From Polynucleobacter sp. MWH-UH24A (GTDB lineage: Bacteria > Pseudomonadota > Gammaproteobacteria > Burkholderiales > Burkholderiaceae), in NCBI RefSeq assembly GCF_018687475.1, contig NZ_CP061292.1, positions 992,001-1,056,000 of the forward strand: 64,000 nucleotides of DNA. Reading direction: 5' to 3'. The stretch's first letter is position 1. Each line of letters begins with the position of its first letter. The notes beneath the pieces are model-generated. The model made no database searches. It had not been told where the DNA came from and saw only the letters and a program-made list of their open reading frames with translations. Of this stretch, positions 36,178-45,487 are shown piece after piece. A program made the translations under genes and the position numbers.

Positions 36178-38754
36178 TTGGCTACCGGGAACTCCTTACA
36201 AGTAAAGCTCTACGAAGCATTTAAACGAATGCCTTCGATACGACGCTTTATTGGTTCGCGTCTGGTCTATACGCCACTAATGGCAATCGTCATTTTTCTG
36301 GTGGTGATGGCAATCATCTTAGGAACCCTACAAGTTCAAGAACGGCAACAACAAGAAGGGTCCCTCTTTCGAGAACTGAGTTTGGTGAAACAACGAATTC
36401 AGCTGCGCTTTGTCAACAATAGTGAAGCCTTGCAATCCTTTAGTCGCGATCTTGCACAAACCCAAAATGATCGCGTAGCACGCGACAAGGTCTTGGCTCA
36501 AATCGAATCGTTTGTTTTGGGTAACCCAGAAATCTTGCAGCTCATTTGGCTAAACGATAACGAGTGGCGCCAATGGATGGTGCCGCCCCCAGCGCGCAAT
36601 AACGAATGGTTCGATGTGGTGCCTCAAGCAACGGATATTGATCGCGAACTCAAGAAAGCGGTGTTCTTAAGTCGCGAAACCAACCGACCTGCTTATAGTC
36701 AAGTCATTAGCCTCACCGTTCCCAAAGATGATCCGATGATGAGCGAGCGTCAATCGGTTTTTTGGGAGGTCATTTCAATCTTCAAAGATGGAGAAGCCAC
36801 AGGCGCACTGGCGGTGATGTACTCCAGCCAAGGAATCTTGCAATACATTATCCCGCCTGAGTTAAAGAGCCAGCATCGCTACTCCTTAATTGGTAAGGAC
36901 AACCGAGTGCTCGCTATCTCATCGGATCGTGATACGCCCACGCGCTCACTAAGCAATGAAACCAGTTTGGATTTTGGTGCGCTTGGTCCCAACATCATGT
37001 TACGTGTCGACACTTACCCACCACCAACCGATCTTACCTTTCGGATGTTGCTAGGGGTTGTAATCGGCTTGTCTGCGTTTGTGGTTTGGAGCTTGTGGTC
37101 GGTTCTTAAGCAAATGCAAGTCCGTCAGCTCACCGAAGCCAACTTACGAACCGAAAGTAGTTTTCGTAAGGTACTTGAGGACTCGATGCCGGTTGGGATT
37201 CGGGCGCACGATATGGAAAAACGCATTACCTACGTCAATCGCTCATTCTCGGAAATGACGGGCTGGGCCCAAGAAGAATTACTCGGCTTAAAGCCACCCT
37301 TTCCCTTTTGGCCAGCAGAGCTCCATGATGAGCTGATGCAGAAGATGGCGGGCGCACTTGAGGGGAATGTTAAAAGCGGAATCGAGGGCACGATTCAGCG
37401 CAAAGATGGAACCCGAATTGCAACGCGCACCTTTATCGCCCCATTAATTAATGATAAGGGCCAGCAAACCGGTTGGGTGACATCGGTGATTGATATCTCC
37501 GAACCGAAAAAGATCCGAGAAGAGTTAACCGCCACCCAAGAACGCTTTGTTACGGTGCTCGAGGGCTTAGATGCGGCGGTATCGGTGGTCTCCATTGAAA
37601 CGGGCGAACTCCTCTTTGCCAATCGCTATTACCGCGAGCGCTTTGGTGATACTGCGAGAGGGCATATTGACCTAACCGGTCATGAAATGGATCCATCCTC
37701 CATCTTCCATTTTGAGGGTGATAACGTGGATGCCCTAGCCGGCTTACCGGCCTCTGCTTTAAAACAATCCAATGAGATTGAGTCGGAGGAGATTCAGTTG
37801 CGGGGCGATACAACCCATTGGTATGAAGTGCGGCGTCGTTATATTTCATGGGTCGATGGCCACCTTGCACAGTTACTCATTGCGACCGATATTACGCTAC
37901 GTAAGAACACCGAAGAGCTTGCACGTCAGCAAGAGGAACGGATGCAATTTACAAGTCGTCTTACCACCATGGGTGAAATGGCTTCGTCGCTTGCACACGA
38001 GCTCAACCAACCGCTCTCGGCCATCTCGAACTATTGCATGGGAATTGCCAAACGCCTATCGAGCACCCAAAACCCGCTCTCCAATGAGCTAGTTCCTGCA
38101 TTAGAGAAAGCTAGCGACCAAGCCCATCGGGCAGGCACCATCATTTCGCGCATTCGAAGCTTTGTAAAGCGCAGCGAGCCGCAAAGTAAGTTGTGCAACA
38201 TTGGTGACATTGTTGCCGACTCCGTTGGTCTCGTCGAGTTTGAAGCCAATCGACACCGCCTCAAGATTGTTTCCGAGATTGCGCCCGATATTCCTCAGGT
38301 TGAGCTAGATCCCGTTCTCATCCAGCAGGTTTTAGTGAACCTCCTGAAAAACTCCTTAGACAGCCTGCGTGAGGTTTACCCCCTCTCCTCGCGCTGGTCA
38401 GCCCCACCGGTGAAGATTAGTGCGGATCTCGAGACCAGCACTTTCCCCAGCATGCTCCGAATTCGGGTGACCGATGCCGGGGCTGGCATCGCCGAATCGG
38501 TGATCAGCCGCATGTTTGAGCCCTTCTTTAGTACCAAATCCGACGGAATGGGCATGGGTCTTAATATTTGCCGCTCCATCATCGAGTCCCACCATGGTAG
38601 GCTGTGGGCCAAGAACCATATGGATACCGAGCACACCCGCTTGGTCGGCTGCACCTTTACAATTCTGTTACCGTTGGAATCCAATCAAATAACAAAGACG
38701 TCAATAGGAAATAGCAATGAACATGAGCAATCCACCGAAAACAACCCAGGCTGA
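36178..38754 (+). CDS. membrane-bound PAS sensor histidine kinase
   Basis: Sensor half of a two-component system, about 858 residues. One membrane helix (about 32-52), an extracytoplasmic sensor domain (about 53-280), a second helix (about 286-306), a PAS domain (about 325-440, ITYVNRSFSEMTGWAQEELL with a PAC tail) and a second PAS-like region (about 447-570). Then comes HisKA with His near 608 (EMASSLAHELNQPLSAISNY) and the ATPase domain (QQVLVNLLKNSLDSL; DAGAGIAESVI; GMGMGLNICRSIIESHHG). It resembles DctB/FixL-like kinases, but no haem site is claimed. The start is uncertain: TTG 36178 or ATG 36229. The regulator gene overlaps its 3' end by 38 bases. Being divergent from aceE suggests control by a carbon or energy signal. 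Confidence 0.9.
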   Translation: MATGNSLQVKLYEAFKRMPSIRRFIGSRLVYTPLMAIVIFLVVMAIILGTLQVQERQQQEGSLFRELSLVKQRIQLRFVNNSEALQSFSRDLAQTQNDRVARDKVLAQIESFVLGNPEILQLIWLNDNEWRQWMVPPPARNNEWFDVVPQATDIDRELKKAVFLSRETNRPAYSQVISLTVPKDDPMMSERQSVFWEVISIFKDGEATGALAVMYSSQGILQYIIPPELKSQHRYSLIGKDNRVLAISSDRDTPTRSLSNETSLDFGALGPNIMLRVDTYPPPTDLTFRMLLGVVIGLSAFVVWSLWSVLKQMQVRQLTEANLRTESSFRKVLEDSMPVGIRAHDMEKRITYVNRSFSEMTGWAQEELLGLKPPFPFWPAELHDELMQKMAGALEGNVKSGIEGTIQRKDGTRIATRTFIAPLINDKGQQTGWVTSVIDISEPKKIREELTATQERFVTVLEGLDAAVSVVSIETGELLFANRYYRERFGDTARGHIDLTGHEMDPSSIFHFEGDNVDALAGLPASALKQSNEIESEEIQLRGDTTHWYEVRRRYISWVDGHLAQLLIATDITLRKNTEELARQQEERMQFTSRLTTMGEMASSLAHELNQPLSAISNYCMGIAKRLSSTQNPLSNELVPALEKASDQAHRAGTIISRIRSFVKRSEPQSKLCNIGDIVADSVGLVEFEANRHRLKIVSEIAPDIPQVELDPVLIQQVLVNLLKNSLDSLREVYPLSSRWSAPPVKISADLETSTFPSMLRIRVTDAGAGIAESVISRMFEPFFSTKSDGMGMGLNICRSIIESHHGRLWAKNHMDTEHTRLVGCTFTILLPLESNQITKTSIGNSNEHEQSTENNPG

Positions 38755-39349
38755 AGTGGTTTATGTGGTTGATGATGATGAGGCAGTACGTGACTCGCTC
38801 ACCTGGTTACTCGAGAGCAATGGCTATACCGTCCGTTGCCATGCCAGTGCGGAACGCTTCTTGCAGTCTCTCCAAAATACGGATAAATCAACCATCTCAT
38901 GCTTGATCTTGGATGTGCGTATGCCCGGTATGTCGGGTTTGGAGCTTCAAGAGCGTCTCATCAGCGAGAACTTACCAATGCCCATCTCTTTCATTACTGG
39001 TCACGGGGATGTGTCAATGGCAGTGTCAACCATGAAGCGTGGTGCGGTTGACTTCATTGAGAAGCCCTTTAAAGAAAATGAGTTGTGCGCTCTTGTTGAG
39101 CGGATGCTGACCAAGGCCCGCGTTGATTTTGCACAAGCCGATCAACGCAAGAACACTCAAAGTCTATTGAGCAAACTGACTGGTCGTGAGCGTCAGGTAT
39201 TAGAGCGTATTGTGGCAGGTCGTCTCAATAAGCAAATTGCTGACGATCTCAGCATCTCCATTAAAACCGTTGAAGCACACCGTGCCAACATCATGGAGAA
39301 GCTCAACGTCAATACCGTTGCTGATCTTTTGCGTCTTGCGCTCTCCTAA
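38717..39349 (+). CDS. FixJ/LuxR-type response regulator
   Basis: Cognate regulator of the preceding kinase; 210 residues. The receiver domain (about 14-130) has the acidic pocket YVVDDDEA, phospho-acceptor Asp66 (CLILDVRMPGMSGLEL) and switch lysine (DFIEKPF). The C-terminal LuxR-type helix-turn-helix (about 148-208) reads LTGRERQVLERIVAGRLNKQ, then SIKTVEAHRANIMEKL. AGGAAA lies before the ATG inside the end of the kinase gene. The FixJ/TodT class activates sigma70 promoters; aceE, 2.7 kb upstream and divergent from the kinase, is the nearest candidate target. Confidence 0.94.
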   Translation: MNMSNPPKTTQAEVVYVVDDDEAVRDSLTWLLESNGYTVRCHASAERFLQSLQNTDKSTISCLILDVRMPGMSGLELQERLISENLPMPISFITGHGDVSMAVSTMKRGAVDFIEKPFKENELCALVERMLTKARVDFAQADQRKNTQSLLSKLTGRERQVLERIVAGRLNKQIADDLSISIKTVEAHRANIMEKLNVNTVADLLRLALS

Positions 39350-39367
39350 TTATCTGATTACGAAGTC

Positions 39368-40237
39368 ATGCCAGCCCAACTGATCGACGGTAATCTTCTC
39401 TCCAAAAAGCTTCGGGCTGAGATTGCAACTCGTTCAGCTATTCTGACCGCCAAAGGGGTGCGTCCAGGATTAGCAGTCATTGTGGTGGGAGATGACCCTG
39501 CGAGCCAAGTGTATGTTCGTAATAAAGTGAAAGCCTGTGAGGATGTGGGATTTCATTCGGTATTAGAGCGCTATCCTGCGGAACTCGACGAGGCTCAACT
39601 TCTCGCCCGAATTGCTACCCTCAATGCGGATCCCAGTATTCATGGAATCCTGGTGCAATTACCTTTACCGAAGCATATCGCTGCGGACCGCGTCTTAGAA
39701 GCCATTGCTTCTGAGAAAGATGTGGATGGCTTTCATGTCGCCAATGCCGGAGCGCTCATGGTTGGTGCCCCACTCTTTAAACCCTGCACGCCCTATGGCT
39801 GCATGAAGATGCTTGAGAGCATTGAGTACCCCTTACGCGGCGCTCGTGCCGTTGTCATTGGGGCATCCAATATTGTGGGTAAGCCCATGGCGATGCTTCT
39901 ACTTCAAGCGGGAGCCACAGTTACGATTTGCAATAGCAAGACCAAAGATCTCAGCGTTCATACCAAAGAGGCTGATATTCTGGTCGTGGCAACTGGTAAG
40001 CCCAAAATGATTACGGGCAATATGATTAAGTCCGGCTCTGTGGTGATCGATGTCGGCATTAATCGCTTGCCCGATGGCAAACTCTGTGGCGATGTCGACT
40101 TTGATACAGCCAAGTATGTGGCGGGTTGGATTACTCCTGTTCCAGGTGGCGTGGGCCCCATGACCATCACCATGCTTCTCATGAACACCCTTGAAGCGGT
40201 TGAGCGCAGCATGAAGCCAGTGAGTAAGCTTAGCTAA
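39368..40237 (+). CDS. folD: methylenetetrahydrofolate dehydrogenase/cyclohydrolase FolD
   Basis: Bifunctional NADP enzyme interconverting 5,10-methylene- and 10-formyl-tetrahydrofolate. 289 residues, family length. Catalytic region [17 protein letters not shown] (Tyr and Lys), substrate region [26 protein letters not shown], and cofactor motif [20 protein letters not shown], ending with [20 protein letters not shown]. It starts 18 bases after the response regulator gene and may be read with it. prlC follows after 50 bases. Confidence 0.97.
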   Translation: MPAQLIDGNLLSKKLRAEIATRSAILTAKGVRPGLAVIVVGDDPASQVYVRNKVKACEDVGFHSVLERYPAELDEAQLLARIATLNADPSIHGILVQLPLPKHIAADRVLEAIASEKDVDGFHVANAGALMVGAPLFKPCTPYGCMKMLESIEYPLRGARAVVIGASNIVGKPMAMLLLQAGATVTICNSKTKDLSVHTKEADILVVATGKPKMITGNMIKSGSVVIDVGINRLPDGKLCGDVDFDTAKYVAGWITPVPGGVGPMTITMLLMNTLEAVERSMKPVSKLS

Positions 40238-40287
40238 TTAGTATTGAGGGGAATACCAGTTTTTTTGCATTCGGGTAAGCTATCCCT

Positions 40288-42414
40288 ATGAATGCTCCAA
40301 TCAATCCCTCCTCCCTCGATTCCCATAATCCCCTTTTATCCTTTGGTCGTGGTATTGCGCAGTACGATGCCGTGCGTCCTCAGCAGATTGCTCCAGCCAT
40401 TGAGCACTTACTAGGTGTTTGCGAGACCGCGGTCACTCAGGCGGTGGATGCGAAAACCCCTGCAACCTGGCTGGATTTGGTAGAGCCCCTTGAAGATGCT
40501 ACTGAGCAATTAGGGCGGTCGTGGGGGGTGGTATCGCACCTCAATGCAGTCGCTGATACCCCAGAACTTCGTGCAGCCTATGGTGCGATGCTACCTAAGG
40601 TCACCGCCTTCTTTGCCAGCCTTGGGCAAAACTTAGCCCTTTACCAGCGTTATAAAGAGTTAAGAAACAGTTTGGCATTTGAAGCTCTTAGCGTTGATCA
40701 AAAGAAAGTGATTGAGAACTCCCTACGCGACTTTCGTTTAGGAGGTGCAGAGCTACCCGATGCTGATAAGCCCCGCTTTGCCCAGATCCAGGATGAACAA
40801 GCGATTTTGGCCAAAGCATTCTCTGATCACGTGCTTGATGCCACCGATGCCTTTGTGCATGTGGTGACCTCGATTGACGATCTAGCTGGATTACCGCAGG
40901 ACGTCATTGCAGCAGCAGCTGACACTGCCAAACAAAAGAATTTGGAAGGTTGGGCGTTTACTCTGCACTTTCCATCCTATTACCCAGTACAGCAATATGC
41001 TGAGAATCGCTCACTGCGGCGTCTCTTGTATGAGGCCTATGTAACCCGTGCCTCAGAGTTGGCTGTGCAATATGGTCGTGGTCAACTGGAATGGGATAAC
41101 ACCCAAAACATGATCGATCAATTGCGTCTGCGCGATGAAGAAGCTCGGATGCTCGGTTTTGCAAACTATGCGGCGCTCAGCTTAGCTCCCAAGATGGCGC
41201 GGGATGTGGCCGAGGTCGATACCTTCTTAAGTGATTTTGCTCAACGAGCCAAACCATTTGCACAAAAGGACTGGCTAGAATTGCAAGAGTTTGGACATCA
41301 ATCGCTAGGTCTTCAAACAATCGAGCCATGGGATATGGCATTTGTATCCGAGAGGCTCAAGCAAGCTCGGTATGCGTTCTCTGAGAATGAACTCAAACAG
41401 TACTTTCCTCTGCCAAAGGTTTTGGAAGGATTATTTAAGGTAATCCAAACTCTATTCTCGGTCAGTATTCGCTCTGCATCATTACCAACATGGCATCCCA
41501 GCGTTCAGTCATTTGAGATCCAAAATAAGCAACAGCAAACCATTGCTTATTTTTATCTGGATCCCTATGCGCGTCCTGGTAAACGAGGTGGCGCATGGAT
41601 GGACGATGCGCGCGGCCGTCGTGTTTTCAGCAATGGTGAAGTGCAAGCGCCAGTTGCGTATCTGGTCTGTAATTTTGCAGCGCCCGTCGAGGTCAACGAT
41701 CAAATGAAACCGCCCACCATTACCCATGATGATGTCATTACCCTCTTTCATGAGAGCGGTCATGGCCTTCACCATCTCCTCACACAAGTGAGCGCATTGG
41801 GTGTCTCTGGCATTAATGGTGTTGAATGGGATGCCGTTGAATTACCTAGCCAGTTTATGGAGAACTTCTGCTGGGAATGGGAAGTGCTGCAAGGCATGAC
41901 CGCTCATGTTGATACCGGTAAACCATTACCTCGATCCCTGTTTGACAAAATGCTTGCTGCCAAGAATTTCCAAAATGGTTTAACCACCATGCGTCAACTG
42001 GTGTTCTCCTTAACCGATTGGCGTTTGCATTCCCGCTTTGATGCCAACTCTGCGCAGGGCCAAGCTGTCTTAGACCTTGCTCGATCGATTAATAACGAAT
42101 ATCACGTGATTCCCCAAGCATCAATCTCGCGCTGGCCCAATACCTTTAGCCATATCTTTGCGGGTGGTTATGCCGCTGGCTATTACAGCTATAAATGGGC
42201 TGAGGTTTTATCGGCAGATGTCTACTCGGCATTTGAGGAGGCGGCCAAGGTTAAGGGTACGGTCTTGGATCCAGAGACTGGCATTCGTTATCGCCAAGAG
42301 ATTTTGGAGGTGGGCGGTAGTCGCCCGGCTGCGGAGTCATTTGCTGCTTTTCGGGGGCGTCCTCCACAAATTGATGCGCTATTGCGTCATGGCGGGTTGG
42401 TGGCGCAGGCCTAG
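40288..42414 (+). CDS. prlC: oligopeptidase A (M3 metallopeptidase)
   Basis: Cytoplasmic zinc peptidase degrading short peptides, including cleaved signal peptides. 708 residues, slightly longer than E. coli PrlC. The zinc motif HESGH lies at about 488-492 (VITLFHESGHGLHHLL) with a downstream glutamate in VEWDAVELPSQFMENFCWEW. Other family blocks: YLDPYARPGKRGGAWMDDAR and FAGGYAAGYYSYKWAEVLSAD. There is no signal peptide. The stop is directly abutted by the stop of the convergent hydrolase gene. No ribosome site is visible; a poor -10-like TAAGCT lies 6 bases before the ATG. Confidence 0.95.
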   Translation: MNAPINPSSLDSHNPLLSFGRGIAQYDAVRPQQIAPAIEHLLGVCETAVTQAVDAKTPATWLDLVEPLEDATEQLGRSWGVVSHLNAVADTPELRAAYGAMLPKVTAFFASLGQNLALYQRYKELRNSLAFEALSVDQKKVIENSLRDFRLGGAELPDADKPRFAQIQDEQAILAKAFSDHVLDATDAFVHVVTSIDDLAGLPQDVIAAAADTAKQKNLEGWAFTLHFPSYYPVQQYAENRSLRRLLYEAYVTRASELAVQYGRGQLEWDNTQNMIDQLRLRDEEARMLGFANYAALSLAPKMARDVAEVDTFLSDFAQRAKPFAQKDWLELQEFGHQSLGLQTIEPWDMAFVSERLKQARYAFSENELKQYFPLPKVLEGLFKVIQTLFSVSIRSASLPTWHPSVQSFEIQNKQQQTIAYFYLDPYARPGKRGGAWMDDARGRRVFSNGEVQAPVAYLVCNFAAPVEVNDQMKPPTITHDDVITLFHESGHGLHHLLTQVSALGVSGINGVEWDAVELPSQFMENFCWEWEVLQGMTAHVDTGKPLPRSLFDKMLAAKNFQNGLTTMRQLVFSLTDWRLHSRFDANSAQGQAVLDLARSINNEYHVIPQASISRWPNTFSHIFAGGYAAGYYSYKWAEVLSADVYSAFEEAAKVKGTVLDPETGIRYRQEILEVGGSRPAAESFAAFRGRPPQIDALLRHGGLVAQA

Positions 42415-43125
42415 CTACTGCTTAATCCAAGCCTTTATTTGATCAATGGTTTGCTGCTCAATGTCATGAAAGCCATGATAAGAAAATGCTTGGCACGCAT
42501 CACCCGTTGAGCTCCCACCTTCCATGGTTATCAAAGGTGTTTTATACCGCTCATGATTAGCTTGGGTACTGGCATAGGTGGTTAAATGGCATGGATCATT
42601 TTTATGATGAACCATTAGGTGTCTACTCTTGAACTTGCGAGTATCAAAGCGGGCAATTTGGTTCATGGATGCTGTATGAATGATGCAATTGATCTTACCG
42701 TCAAACTTTTCTGCCAATCCCATTGTGGAGTAGGTACTCCGACTGGTTCCCACCATACAGATTTTGGCATTTGGGAAGCGTGTCCCTAAATCATTAATTA
42801 AGGCACCCATCCTCTCTGGGCTCTCCGTTGAATTAGTTGAGGCTGTTGCAAATTGCGAATCACAAAACCGGTTCCTGGAACGAATCAGGAAGTTGCCAGC
42901 GAAGTCAAATTGCAACTTACCCTCATTATTGATGTGCGGATTGAGAGTACCAGCTCCTCCGGGCATTAAGATTAAAACGTACTGGGGTGATTGATTTTGA
43001 CTAGTTAATATGTATGGAACTGTAAATTCATTTGAATACTTCACATTATCAATAAGCTGATCAGTACAGCTTGCATGTAGATGCAAACTTGTAAGAGACA
43101 AAATAGCAAAGACTATTAATCTCAT
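42415..43125 (-). CDS. secreted alpha/beta-hydrolase-like protein
   Basis: About 236 residues, not recognised as a named family. The start at ATG 43123-43125 gives a clean signal peptide (MRLIVFAILSLTSLHLHA, cleavage before SCTD). The mature part fits a small alpha/beta hydrolase: beta strand and oxyanion loop VLILMPGGAG, nucleophile elbow MVGTSRSTYS (G-x-S-x-S), possible acid in HHKNDPCH and catalytic His in YHGFHDIEQQ. Five to six cysteines suggest disulfides in the periplasm. A TTG five codons upstream overlaps the xthA stop (TTGA) and could be an alternative coupled start. It is downstream of xthA on the same strand. Confidence 0.75.
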   Translation of the reverse strand: MRLIVFAILSLTSLHLHASCTDQLIDNVKYSNEFTVPYILTSQNQSPQYVLILMPGGAGTLNPHINNEGKLQFDFAGNFLIRSRNRFCDSQFATASTNSTESPERMGALINDLGTRFPNAKICMVGTSRSTYSTMGLAEKFDGKINCIIHTASMNQIARFDTRKFKSRHLMVHHKNDPCHLTTYASTQANHERYKTPLITMEGGSSTGDACQAFSYHGFHDIEQQTIDQIKAWIKQ

Positions 43126-43136
43126 GAGGCTGCTGT

Positions 43137-43988
43137 TCAATAGGCAATCTGTGCGATTACCGGCGCATGATCCGATGGTTGCTCCCAGCCTCGGGGGGTC
43201 TTATCGATAGTGCTGGCTATACACTTCTCTTTGAGTTCTTTGCTGAGTAATACGTGATCTATGCGAAGACCCGCATTGCGCCTAAACCCCATCATGCGAT
43301 AGTCCCACCAGCTATAGGTCTTGGGTGCTTGTTCAAAGAGTCTGAAAGAGTCATGCAGTCCCAATTGAATCAAATTCTGAAACTGCTCTCGCTCTTGGGG
43401 TGATACTAGATTTTGCCCTTCCCAGGCCTTGGGGTCATGCACATCCTGATCTTCGGGGGCGATATTAAAGTCTCCCAAGAGTGCTAGACGTGGATAGGTT
43501 TTCAGCTCGGTGGCGAGCCATGTTCTGAGAGCATGAAGCCAATTAAGTTTATAAACAAACTTATCACTAGCGGGATCTTGACCATTTGGAAAATAAGCCG
43601 AGATTAAGCGCATCGGTGGCATCTCTTTAAAACAAACGGTAGCAGCAAGGATACGTTGTTGCTCATCGGCAAAGTTGGGGATGTTCTTATTGACTTGTAA
43701 GAATGCAGTTTCTGGGTCACATGCTAAAGAGGTCAAGGCACTCTTACGCAAAATGATGGATACCCCGTTATAGGTTTTTTGACCATTACTAATGCTAATG
43801 TACCCTGCCGCCTCCAGCTCACGATGGGGATACTTATCATCTGTCAGCTTGAGCTCTTGCAAGCACAGCGCATCAATCGGGTTTTGTGCTTTTGCCTGAC
43901 TATCTAGCCACTGAATAACGTGCGGTAGACGCACCTTGATGGAATTAACATTCCAGGCTGCTATGCGGATTGATTTTTGAGCGGGCAT
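43137..43988 (-). CDS. xthA: exodeoxyribonuclease III / AP endonuclease
   Basis: Base-excision-repair nuclease of the EEP (exonuclease-endonuclease-phosphatase) fold, 283 residues (the XthA/ExoA group). Motifs: IAAWNVNSIKVRLPHVIQWL, ALCLQELKLTDD (metal Glu), YNGVSIILRK, LLGDFNIAPEDQDVHDP, RIDHVLLSKEL and the C-terminal catalytic PSDHAPVIAQI. A TACAAT box lies six bases before the ATG with no ribosome site, so it probably has its own leaderless transcript although ntrC lies just upstream. Confidence 0.95.
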   Translation of the reverse strand: MPAQKSIRIAAWNVNSIKVRLPHVIQWLDSQAKAQNPIDALCLQELKLTDDKYPHRELEAAGYISISNGQKTYNGVSIILRKSALTSLACDPETAFLQVNKNIPNFADEQQRILAATVCFKEMPPMRLISAYFPNGQDPASDKFVYKLNWLHALRTWLATELKTYPRLALLGDFNIAPEDQDVHDPKAWEGQNLVSPQEREQFQNLIQLGLHDSFRLFEQAPKTYSWWDYRMMGFRRNAGLRIDHVLLSKELKEKCIASTIDKTPRGWEQPSDHAPVIAQIAY

Positions 43989-43994
43989 GACAAG

Positions 43995-44000
43995 ATTGTA
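43995..44000 (-). promoter_or_regulatory. -10 box 6 nt before the xthA start
   Basis: TACAAT, then CTTGTC, then ATG (43988-43986) on the minus strand. It lies between the ntrC stop and xthA. No Shine-Dalgarno or clear -35. Confidence 0.5.
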
Positions 44001-44023
44001 ATTGCCATACCCGGTCAGGATAC

Positions 44024-45487
44024 TTATACGTCGATCTGTAGCTCTTGCAGTTTGCGCGTGATCGTATTGCGTCCGATCCCCAAGCGCGTTGCTGCCTCGA
44101 CCTTACGACCCCGGGTGACCTCAAGTGCCGCACTTAAGACCGAACGCTCAAACTTCGATAATAGAGAATCAAATACCTCGTCCTGGTTCTCTTGCAGCAT
44201 CTTGACCGCCAAACGATGCAAGTTGTTTTCCCAATCACCGCCCCGCTGACCAATACTTGCTTCTAGACTCGGGGTTGAAGTGGCTACCGATGAACTTGCA
44301 CTTGCAGCGGGTGGATTGGCCGACAGCAGCAAATCCTCGGGCAGATCATGAACCCCAACAATGGTTGAGGGTGACATCACGGTCATCCAATGGCACAGGT
44401 TCTCGAGTTGGCGCACGTTTCCGGGAAAGGACATTTGGCTAATCGCCTTAATGGCCTCATCCGATAAACGCTTTGCCTCAACCCCCAAGGACTTCGCACT
44501 GGAGATCATGAAGTGCCGTGCGAGCGCAGGAATATCCTCCGAGCGCTCGCGTAATGCTGGCAAACGGATCCGAATGACATTCAAACGATGCAATAGGTCT
44601 TCCCGGAATAATCCTTGTGCCACCCGCGCCTCTAGATTTTGATGCGTTGCTGCAATGATGCGCACGTTAGCCCGAATTGGATCATGACCGCCCACTCGGT
44701 AGTAGTGACCATCGGACAACACCCTTAAGAGCCGGGTTTGCAAATCAAATGGCATATCACCAATCTCATCTAAGAAGAGCGTACCGCCTTCGGCTTGCTC
44801 GAAGCGTCCTCGACGCAGGGCTTGCGCACCCGTAAACGCTCCCCGCTCATGACCAAACAACTCCGACTCAAGTAGGTCTTTCGGAATAGCGGCAGTGTTC
44901 AAAGCAATAAAGGGTCCCTTGGCTCGCGGGCTGTGTTTATGCAAAGCATGCGCTACCAACTCTTTACCCGTTCCAGACTCACCCGTAATTAAGACCGTGA
45001 CCTGAGACTGCGATAAGCGACCGATGGCACGAAAGACCTCTTGCATAGCCGGCGCTTGACCAATAATCTCTGGAGCCTCTTGAAGCCAAGCATTGGATTC
45101 TTTATTGGCGCCAGGTGAGCGTTTGCCCTCGCCCACTGCACGATGGATCAACTCCACGGCCTTATCGATATCAAAGGGCTTGGTGAGGTACTCAAACGCA
45201 CCACTCTGAAACGATGAAACCGCGGACTCTAAATCAGAATAGGCGGTCATGATAATGACGGGTAAGTCTGGATGACTGGCTTTGACATGCTGCAACAGAT
45301 CAATCCCATTACCACGTGGCATACGAATATCAGAGATCAATACCTCAGGGGATTCTTTTTCTAGAGCATTGAGTACATCATTGGGATTACTGAAGCTGCG
45401 ATGCGGAATTTTCTCGCGACTTAAGGCCTTCTCGAGAACCCAACGAATGGATTGATCGTCATCAACGATCCAGATTGGTTTGTTCAT
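44024..45487 (-). CDS. ntrC: nitrogen regulation response regulator NtrC
   Basis: Sigma54-dependent activator of nitrogen-assimilation genes; 487 residues. Receiver domain with phospho-acceptor Asp53 ([15 protein letters not shown]); AAA+ domain with Walker A at about 169-176 ([16 protein letters not shown]), the sigma54-contacting GAFTGA at 216-221 and Walker [17 protein letters not shown]-terminal Fis-type helix-turn-helix has [18 protein letters not shown]. It overlaps ntrB by 4 bases. Two NtrC sites and a sigma54 promoter lie upstream of glnA, the first gene of this set. Confidence 0.97.
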   Translation of the reverse strand: MNKPIWIVDDDQSIRWVLEKALSREKIPHRSFSNPNDVLNALEKESPEVLISDIRMPRGNGIDLLQHVKASHPDLPVIIMTAYSDLESAVSSFQSGAFEYLTKPFDIDKAVELIHRAVGEGKRSPGANKESNAWLQEAPEIIGQAPAMQEVFRAIGRLSQSQVTVLITGESGTGKELVAHALHKHSPRAKGPFIALNTAAIPKDLLESELFGHERGAFTGAQALRRGRFEQAEGGTLFLDEIGDMPFDLQTRLLRVLSDGHYYRVGGHDPIRANVRIIAATHQNLEARVAQGLFREDLLHRLNVIRIRLPALRERSEDIPALARHFMISSAKSLGVEAKRLSDEAIKAISQMSFPGNVRQLENLCHWMTVMSPSTIVGVHDLPEDLLLSANPPAASASSSVATSTPSLEASIGQRGGDWENNLHRLAVKMLQENQDEVFDSLLSKFERSVLSAALEVTRGRKVEAATRLGIGRNTITRKLQELQIDV

